From NCBI GenBank assembly GCA_029858755.1, contig JAOUEK010000062.1, positions 1 to 8,401 of the forward strand: a stretch of DNA of 8,401 bases, in the 5' to 3' direction. The position numbers and the translations under genes are program-made. This stretch comes from Thermoleophilia bacterium (GTDB taxonomy: Bacteria > Actinomycetota > Thermoleophilia > Gaiellales > Gaiellaceae). Below the pieces are notes generated by a model. The model searched no databases and was not told where the DNA came from. It worked only from the letters and a program-made list of their open reading frames with translations. Shown piece by piece: positions 4,053 through 8,401 of this stretch. Each line of letters starts with the position of its first letter. The first letter of the stretch is position 1.

Positions 4053-6083
4053 TCAGAGAGCGCGCGCGGCCCGATGTCCCTCGTACACCGCCTCGTAGGT
4101 ACCGCGCGGCGCGGTCGCGTCGCCGATCGTCTCGACGCTGACCCCGCGTGCCCGGAGCGCGTGGTAGAGCGCGTTCTCGGACTGGCGGCCCGTGTTGAAG
4201 ACGATCGCGTCGGCCTCGAGGCGGGTGACGCGCTCCGGCGCGTAGACGTTGACGAGCTCGAGCTCGCGGCCGGCGATCCGGGTCGCGAAGAGATCCGACA
4301 GGACCTCGACCCCGGCCTCGATCAGCGCCTTGCGCGTCCACAGGTAGTAGACCTCGGGCATCGTCTCCATCGCGACCATCGGCCAGCGCGTGACGAGCTT
4401 GACGGACGCACCCTCCCGGGCGAGCTTGACCGCGGTGAGGGGGCCGGCGATGTCCTGCAGGTCGTCGATCACGACGACGGAGCCGGACGCGTGCGCCTTG
4501 CCGTCGACGACGTCGTGCCAGCTGGCGCAGTTGCCGGTCTCCCAGCCGTCGACGGGCGCCGCCGTCTGGCCCTGCCAGCCGTCGTTGCGGTGGCGCGCGC
4601 CCGTGGCGATGACGACGTGGTCGGGCCGCTCCGCTGCGAGCAGGCCGTCGAGATCGCCTTCCGTCACCTCGACGCCGACGCGGAGCTCGGCGCCGTTCTT
4701 CGCAGCCTGCGCTGCGAGCCAGATGCCGATCTGGCCCAGCTCCTGCCGGTCGGGGAGCAGCGCCTGGACGCGGACGTGCCCGCCCGTCTCGGGCTCCCGC
4801 TCGAGCACAGTGACGACGTGCCCGCGGGCGGCGGCGACGCGGGCGAACTCGAGCGCGGCCGGCCCACCCCCGATCACGAGCGCCCTCCGGGGCTGCGCGA
4901 CGGGGGTGAGCGACCCGGCGCCCCACTGCCGTTCGCGGCCGACCTCGGGGTTGTAGATGCACTGCACGCGGGCGCCCGAGACGACGCTGCGCCAGCAGTA
5001 GTTGGCCGCGACGCAGCGACGGATGTCCTCGGCGCGGCCCTCCTTGACCTTGAGCGCCCACTCGGCGTCGGCGAAGAGCTGGCGCGCGAGGAGGATCGCG
5101 TCGGCCTCCCCTGCTCGGAGGAGCTCCTCGGCGATCTCCGGGTTCGTGATCCGCCCCACGGCGAGCACGGGCTTCGCGGTCACCTGCTTCACCTCGCGCG
5201 TGTACTCGCGCTCCCAGCCCGGCTCGTACGTCATCGGCGTGTGGATGAAGGAGTGGTGGACGCCGGCGGAGACGCTCACGTAGTCGACGTCGGCGACGCG
5301 ATCGAGCTCGGCGATCACGGCCTTGACGTCGTCCAGCTCGAGGTCGCCGGCCCAGAACGAGGTCGAGTTGATGCGGTAGCCGATGAACAGGTCGTCACCG
5401 CCTGCGTCACGCATCGCGCGCAGCGACTCGACCGAGAAGCGGAGCCGGTTCTCGAGGGAGCCGCCCCAGCGGTCGGAGCGGTGGTTGTAGAGGGGAGAGA
5501 GGAACTGCCAGGGCAGGTAGCCGTGCGCGAGGTGGTACTCGACCCCGTCGAGGCCCGCGTCCGCGGCCCGGCGGGTCGCCTGCGCGAACGACGTGATGAT
5601 CTCGTCGATCTCGTGCTCCTCCAGCTCCTTCGGCATCGGCGCGTTCGGCCACTCGCCGGGGGGAAGCTGGCTCGGCGCCACCGTGTACCAGGGAGCGTCG
5701 AGGTCGTACGCAGGGTCCTTCTGGATCACGGCCAGCGTCCGCAGCCCCGGGTGCAGCAGCTGCACGGCCAGCGCGCAGCCATGCCGATGAACCGCTTCCC
5801 GCACGCGGGCGATCCCTTCGATCTGCGCGTCGTCCCAGAGGCCGGGGAAGTTGAGGCCGCCGTAGAGCGCGTCGCGGTGGACGATGGTGCCGCCGATGAT
5901 GATCAGCCCGCAGCCCGCCCTGGCGCGCTCCTCGTAGTAGGCGACCGCTTGGTCGGTGAAGACGCCGTCGGCGGGGTTGGCCACCCACGTGGGGCAGGTG
6001 GGCGCGAAGACGATCCGGTTGGGGATCGTCGTGCGCCGCAGCGTCCACTCGGAGAACAGCAACGGATAGGCGGTCTCGCTCAC
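4053..6083 (-). CDS. Old Yellow Enzyme-type FMN/FAD oxidoreductase (2,4-dienoyl-CoA reductase / TMADH-like)
   Basis: This 676-aa protein has the two-part plan of 2,4-dienoyl-CoA reductase, trimethylamine dehydrogenase and related demethylases. An FMN TIM barrel spans about 1-345, an Fe-S segment about 355-385, and a FAD/NAD(P)H Rossmann region about 398-676. The barrel shows PNRIVFAPTC near 21, HLAHGYLPWQFLSP at 184-197 (H184-x2-H187 where TMADH has Tyr-x2-His) and GGSLENR at 207-213. VIGGGPAA (403-410) is the dinucleotide motif, with E428/E430 after the second strand. The cluster region reads C357-x5-C363-x11-C375 with A360 where the usual C-x2-C-x3-C-x11-C has its second Cys. I recall similar CxxxNYC spacing in some N-methyl amine demethylase relatives, so this may be a subfamily trait. 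Likely substrates are an enoyl compound or a methylated amine/betaine, using NAD(P)H or an electron carrier; I cannot choose. The start is GTG with a strong Shine-Dalgarno. It is transcribed alone. Confidence 0.88.
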   Translation of the reverse strand: MSETAYPLLFSEWTLRRTTIPNRIVFAPTCPTWVANPADGVFTDQAVAYYEERARAGCGLIIIGGTIVHRDALYGGLNFPGLWDDAQIEGIARVREAVHRHGCALAVQLLHPGLRTLAVIQKDPAYDLDAPWYTVAPSQLPPGEWPNAPMPKELEEHEIDEIITSFAQATRRAADAGLDGVEYHLAHGYLPWQFLSPLYNHRSDRWGGSLENRLRFSVESLRAMRDAGGDDLFIGYRINSTSFWAGDLELDDVKAVIAELDRVADVDYVSVSAGVHHSFIHTPMTYEPGWEREYTREVKQVTAKPVLAVGRITNPEIAEELLRAGEADAILLARQLFADAEWALKVKEGRAEDIRRCVAANYCWRSVVSGARVQCIYNPEVGRERQWGAGSLTPVAQPRRALVIGGGPAALEFARVAAARGHVVTVLEREPETGGHVRVQALLPDRQELGQIGIWLAAQAAKNGAELRVGVEVTEGDLDGLLAAERPDHVVIATGARHRNDGWQGQTAAPVDGWETGNCASWHDVVDGKAHASGSVVVIDDLQDIAGPLTAVKLAREGASVKLVTRWPMVAMETMPEVYYLWTRKALIEAGVEVLSDLFATRIAGRELELVNVYAPERVTRLEADAIVFNTGRQSENALYHALRARGVSVETIGDATAPRGTYEAVYEGHRAARAL

Positions 6084-6086
6084 GAT

Positions 6087-6097
6087 CTCTCCCTCCT
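6087..6097 (-). promoter_or_regulatory. Strong Shine-Dalgarno deciding the GTG start of the reductase
   Basis: On the minus strand AGGAGGGAGAG precedes the GTG at 6083, with AGGAGG ending 8 nt before it. This supports the GTG start, with the barrel's conserved PLLFSEWTL and PNRIV segments close to the N-terminus as expected for the family. Confidence 0.7.
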
Positions 6098-6110
6098 GTG
6101 GTCTCGGGCC

Positions 6111-6139
6111 ATCATCCGGTCAGAGCGGCCGCCGGTCAA
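6111..6139 (-). promoter_or_regulatory. Sigma70-like promoter of the reductase gene
   Basis: On the minus strand, TTGACC (6139-6134; five of six match TTGACA) is followed after exactly 17 bp by GATGAT (6116-6111; four of six match TATAAT). Transcription would start near 6104, leaving a leader of about 20 nt that contains the Shine-Dalgarno. It is the clearest promoter in the window and indicates that the reductase is expressed independently of the ABC operon upstream. Confidence 0.5.
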
Positions 6140-6401
6140 TCGCGATGTGGCACGGGGCCTCCGCCGCTCTCGACGCGAGGTCGGCGGGCGCGACGACTGC
6201 CAACGGTGGGCTCGCCCTGTGGGCTGACGGACGGCGTGCTCCGCCCGGTCGCGGGCCGCCGGTGCTACCCGCCGGCCGCGTGTCGCCGCGGGAGCGAAGG
6301 GGCACGTACGCCACGTCGACGATCGCGCCGAGCGCTGCTCGGCATGCCGGGCATCCCGCGGGCGCCGCCTCCCGGTCGGCCGCCGCGTCGGAACGCGGGG
6401 C
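6140..6401. other. Gene-poor intergenic region
   Basis: This lies between the stop of the ABC permease and the reductase promoter. Short open frames exist on both strands (for example 6120-6314 minus and 6145-6447 plus). Their products are low-complexity Arg/Ala/Pro/Gly with no ribosome site or recognisable motif, as expected by chance in GC-rich DNA. Besides the stem-loop at 6327-6343 and a 10-bp palindrome CGGCATGCCG (6340-6349), I see no RNA gene, repeat or mobile element. Confidence 0.5.
6327..6343 (-). terminator. Stem-loop downstream of the ABC permease
   Basis: GCCGAGC (6327-6333) and GCTCGGC (6337-6343) form a perfect 7-bp stem with a 3-nt loop, about 60 nt past the permease stop on the minus strand. 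The position suits a terminator for the ABC operon. No T-run follows, so it is tentative. Confidence 0.3.
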
Positions 6402-7745
6402 TCAGACGAGCAGGCGTGGGGCCAGCATGCGGGCGGCGAGGCCGTAGACGCCTGTGAGGGCGAGCAGCCAGGCCGACTCGCGTGCCACCGCCCCACCCGG
6501 CGAGGCGTCGAAGAGCGCCGACGTGGCGAGGTCGACCACGTGGCCGAAGGGGACGAGCTCGCCGATCACGTCGGCGGCCGGAACGGCTCCGGACGGGAGC
6601 ACGCCGACGAGGACGACGGGCAGCCCGACGAGCAGCGCGAGCAGCATCGCCGTCCCCGATTCCCGGCCGAGGGCCCCGGCGAGCACGCCGAGCGCGCCGA
6701 ACGCGGCGCTGCCGAGCGCGAGCCCGACGAGGAGCAGCGGCAGACGGCTCCACGGCTGGCCGCCCTCGACGTCACCGAGCTCGACGACGACGCCGAACGC
6801 GACCGCGAGCGCGAGCCCGATCGCCGTCCCCACGAGGGCGACGAGCACGATCTTCTCCGTGACGAGGGAGCCGAAGGAGACGAGGCCGCGCGCCAGCCGC
6901 GGCAGCACCCGCTCCTCGCGCTCGGCGGTGAGAGCGGCGGCGCCGAGCAGGACGGCGACGAAGGCGAGCGCGAGCGCGAGCGCGACGGCCTGCGCCTGCG
7001 CCGAGAGGAACCAGGTGCGCCCCGGCTCGGCGTCCTCGACGAGCTCGATGGGGTTCGCGGTCGCCCGCAGGAAGTCACCCACCTGCCCGACCGCCCCGTC
7101 GACCTGCCGTACGAAGTCCGCCAGCCCCGCCGCCGCCGCGGCGACCTCGGGGTCGGACGATCGCGTCAGCTCCTCCAGCTGCCGCCCCGCCTCGCGCAGG
7201 CCGATCACGGTCAGCTCGCTCTCTCCGATCTCCCCCGAGCCCCCTTCGCGCAGGAGATCGACGTAGCCGAGGTTCGCCTCGATGTACGCCTGCTGCAGAC
7301 GCAGGTTGATCCCGTACACGAGCGCGCGCATCTTCTCGCCGACCGTCGACCCGAGCGCGCCCTCGCTCGTCCTCAGCCGGAGCTGCGGGCTCTCGTCGAG
7401 CCGGCGCAGACGGGCGGTGAAGTCCTCGGGCACGGTCAGCGTGGCAACCACGCGGCCCGAGCGGAGCCGCCGGTCGGCCTCGTCCTCGTCCATGCGCACG
7501 AGCTCGACCTCCGCCGCCTCCTCGAACAGCCGGCGTAGGTCGAATGTCCGCTCCCCGAGGACGATCGTCTGCGGCAGGCCGGCCTCGTCGACGAGCGCCA
7601 CGTGGGGTCGCTCCCCCACATAGCGGACGAGCAGCCCGACGAGCACGGCGATCAGGAGCGGGTAGAGCACGAGCGCGGCGAGCAGGCCCGGCGAGCGTGT
7701 GAGCCGCCTCAGGTCCTTGCCGAGCAGGTGCGGCGTCGCGCTCAC
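6402..7745 (-). CDS. ABC-2 type transporter permease
   Basis: This 447-aa membrane protein has the plan of ABC-2 export permeases. One TM helix (about residues 20-43) is followed by a large extracytoplasmic region (about 44-247), then five TM segments near 248-272, 297-322, 334-359, 364-388 and 424-445. The extracytoplasmic part is charged and contains EDEADRRLRSGRV and VPEDF, typical of NatB/YhgE-like exporters, and is partly helical (about 140-230). The start is the GTG at 7745. Its GTGA overlaps the TGA stop of the ATPase gene by 4 nt, so the two are translationally coupled. An upstream frame extension to 7919 lies inside the ATPase gene and was not used. With the ATPase it should form a 2+2 exporter at the cytoplasmic membrane. 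The substrate is unknown: drugs, lipids, a polymer or sodium are all possible. Class is firm. Confidence 0.88.
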   Translation of the reverse strand: MSATPHLLGKDLRRLTRSPGLLAALVLYPLLIAVLVGLLVRYVGERPHVALVDEAGLPQTIVLGERTFDLRRLFEEAAEVELVRMDEDEADRRLRSGRVVATLTVPEDFTARLRRLDESPQLRLRTSEGALGSTVGEKMRALVYGINLRLQQAYIEANLGYVDLLREGGSGEIGESELTVIGLREAGRQLEELTRSSDPEVAAAAAGLADFVRQVDGAVGQVGDFLRATANPIELVEDAEPGRTWFLSAQAQAVALALALAFVAVLLGAAALTAEREERVLPRLARGLVSFGSLVTEKIVLVALVGTAIGLALAVAFGVVVELGDVEGGQPWSRLPLLLVGLALGSAAFGALGVLAGALGRESGTAMLLALLVGLPVVLVGVLPSGAVPAADVIGELVPFGHVVDLATSALFDASPGGAVARESAWLLALTGVYGLAARMLAPRLLV

Positions 7746-8401
7746 GTGATCGCCGGCTCGGGGAGCGCCGCCTCGACGTCGGACGGCTTGCCGTCGAAGC
7801 GCACCTGGCCGTCGAGGAGGACGACCGCCCGCGTTGCGAAGCGCTCCACCTCCTCGACGGCGTGGGTCGCGAAGACCGTCGTGCCGGATCGAGCGCGGAG
7901 GCGCGCGACGATCGCCCACAGGCTCGTGCGCGACGCCGGGTCGAGCGACGCGGTCGGCTCGTCGAGCAACAGCACGTCGGGATCGCCGAGGAGCGCGAGC
8001 GCGAGGTTGAGGCGCTGCTGGTTGCCGACCGACAGCTGGGTGGAGCGCCGCTCGGGGAGTGCGAGCAGGTCGATCAGCCCCTGCGCCTGCCCGACGGGGT
8101 CGTCGACGCCCTGCAATCGGGCGAAGAGCTCGAGGTTCTCACGGGCGGAGAGGTGCCCGTATTGCGCGGGACGCTGCGGGGCCCAGCCGACACGCGGCTC
8201 GGGCGTGCCCGAGGCGACGTCGCCGGTGGTCGGCGGCAGCGCCCCGGCGAGCAGCGCCAGGAGCGTCGACTTGCCGGCCCCGTTCGGCCCGACGAGGCCG
8301 ACGACCTCACCCGCGTGCAGCTCGAGATCGGTCGGCGCGAGCGCGAGGCGTCGTCCGTAGCTCCGTCCGACACCACGGGCGGCGAGGACGGGCGCCGGTG
8401 C
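7742..8401 (-). CDS. ABC transporter ATP-binding protein (5' end outside the window)
   Basis: The minus-strand frame is open from the right edge to the TGA at 7742, giving 219 visible residues; the start codon lies beyond 8401. It is the ATPase subunit that drives the adjacent ABC-2 permease. Visible motifs, counted from the edge, are an A-loop region RSYG (13-16), Walker A GPNGAGKST (38-46; 8264-8290), the Q-loop WAPQ (about 73-76), the signature LSVGNQQR (variant of LSGGQ), Walker B VLLLDEPTASLD, and the H-loop FATHAVEEV. Sequence before the A-loop is short, so only a few N-terminal residues should be missing. The C-terminal end is short, with no extra domain. Several TTG/GTG codons inside the frame are not starts, because Walker A lies upstream of them. 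It belongs with the CcmA/NatA-like group of export ATPases; the substrate cannot be told. Confidence 0.92.
   Translation of the reverse strand, partial: APAPVLAARGVGRSYGRRLALAPTDLELHAGEVVGLVGPNGAGKSTLLALLAGALPPTTGDVASGTPEPRVGWAPQRPAQYGHLSARENLELFARLQGVDDPVGQAQGLIDLLALPERRSTQLSVGNQQRLNLALALLGDPDVLLLDEPTASLDPASRTSLWAIVARLRARSGTTVFATHAVEEVERFATRAVVLLDGQVRFDGKPSDVEAALPEPAIT

Noticed and set aside
2827..5061. Very long open frame on the minus strand (744 codons)
   Set aside because: It runs antisense to the radical SAM gene and out of frame with the reductase. Its product is Arg/Gly/Pro/Ala-rich low complexity, a typical shadow of GC-rich genes.
3240..6227. Very long open frame on the plus strand (995 codons)
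   Set aside because: It overlaps the radical SAM gene in another frame and the reductase antisense. It has no recognisable domain, and its composition matches a GC shadow.
6120..6314. Possible 64-aa minus-strand gene in the gap
   Set aside because: It overlaps the reductase promoter, has low-complexity composition and no Shine-Dalgarno.
6402..7919. Longer permease start at 7919
   Set aside because: The extra 58 codons lie inside the ATPase gene and are Arg/Gly-rich. The GTG at 7745 gives the standard 4-nt overlap and begins just before the first TM helix.
7742..8116. Short 124-aa ATPase starting with TTG at 8116
   Set aside because: The same frame continues to the window edge and encodes Walker A and the Q-loop, so the true start is upstream, beyond 8401.
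1..8401. tRNA, rRNA, CRISPR array, insertion sequence, attachment site
   Set aside because: I saw no cloverleaf, conserved rRNA segments, regularly spaced direct repeats, transposase or integrase motifs, or terminal repeats with target duplications.

Overview
This 8.4-kb window is very GC-rich, with strong G/C bias at third codon positions, several GTG starts and tight gene packing. That fits a high-GC actinobacterium. My best guess is a soil Thermoleophilia/Gaiella-like lineage, but no rRNA or marker gene is present to confirm it. I count seven protein-coding genes and see no tRNA, rRNA, CRISPR array, transposase or integrase.

Layout. (1) 62-955, minus: an M23-type zinc metallopeptidase-like protein with an intact HxxxD...HxH metal site, a C-terminal beta-rich region and no signal peptide. 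(2) 956-1092: a divergent intergenic region with three inverted repeats. (3) 1093-3966, plus: a compact three-gene cassette. It encodes a 462-aa protein with two 'cysteine ladders' (six Cys each at exact four-residue spacing) and a C-terminal Ig-like part, an unrecognised 132-aa protein, and a radical SAM enzyme whose start overlaps the small gene. (4) 4053-6083, minus: a large Old Yellow Enzyme/2,4-dienoyl-CoA reductase-type oxidoreductase, convergent with the cassette and with its own recognisable promoter and Shine-Dalgarno. (5) 6084-6401: a gene-poor gap. (6) 6402-8401, minus: an ABC-2 exporter operon, permease and ATPase overlapping by 4 nt, with the ATPase running off the right edge.

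The most interesting part is the 1093-3966 cassette. A radical SAM enzyme directly coupled to a small protein, behind a gene with twelve regularly spaced cysteines, suggests an undescribed maturation system (peptide or protein thioether chemistry) or metal-binding system. The cysteine stripe also recalls the CxxxC helices of copper-storage proteins. Function is inferred only. The cassette also carries near-perfect palindromes inside coding sequence (17-bp arms in the radical SAM gene, 11-bp arms in the small gene) and a structured candidate 5' leader. The M23-like gene is divergently arranged and may share control with it. The OYE-type reductase and the ABC exporter look like ordinary neighbours.
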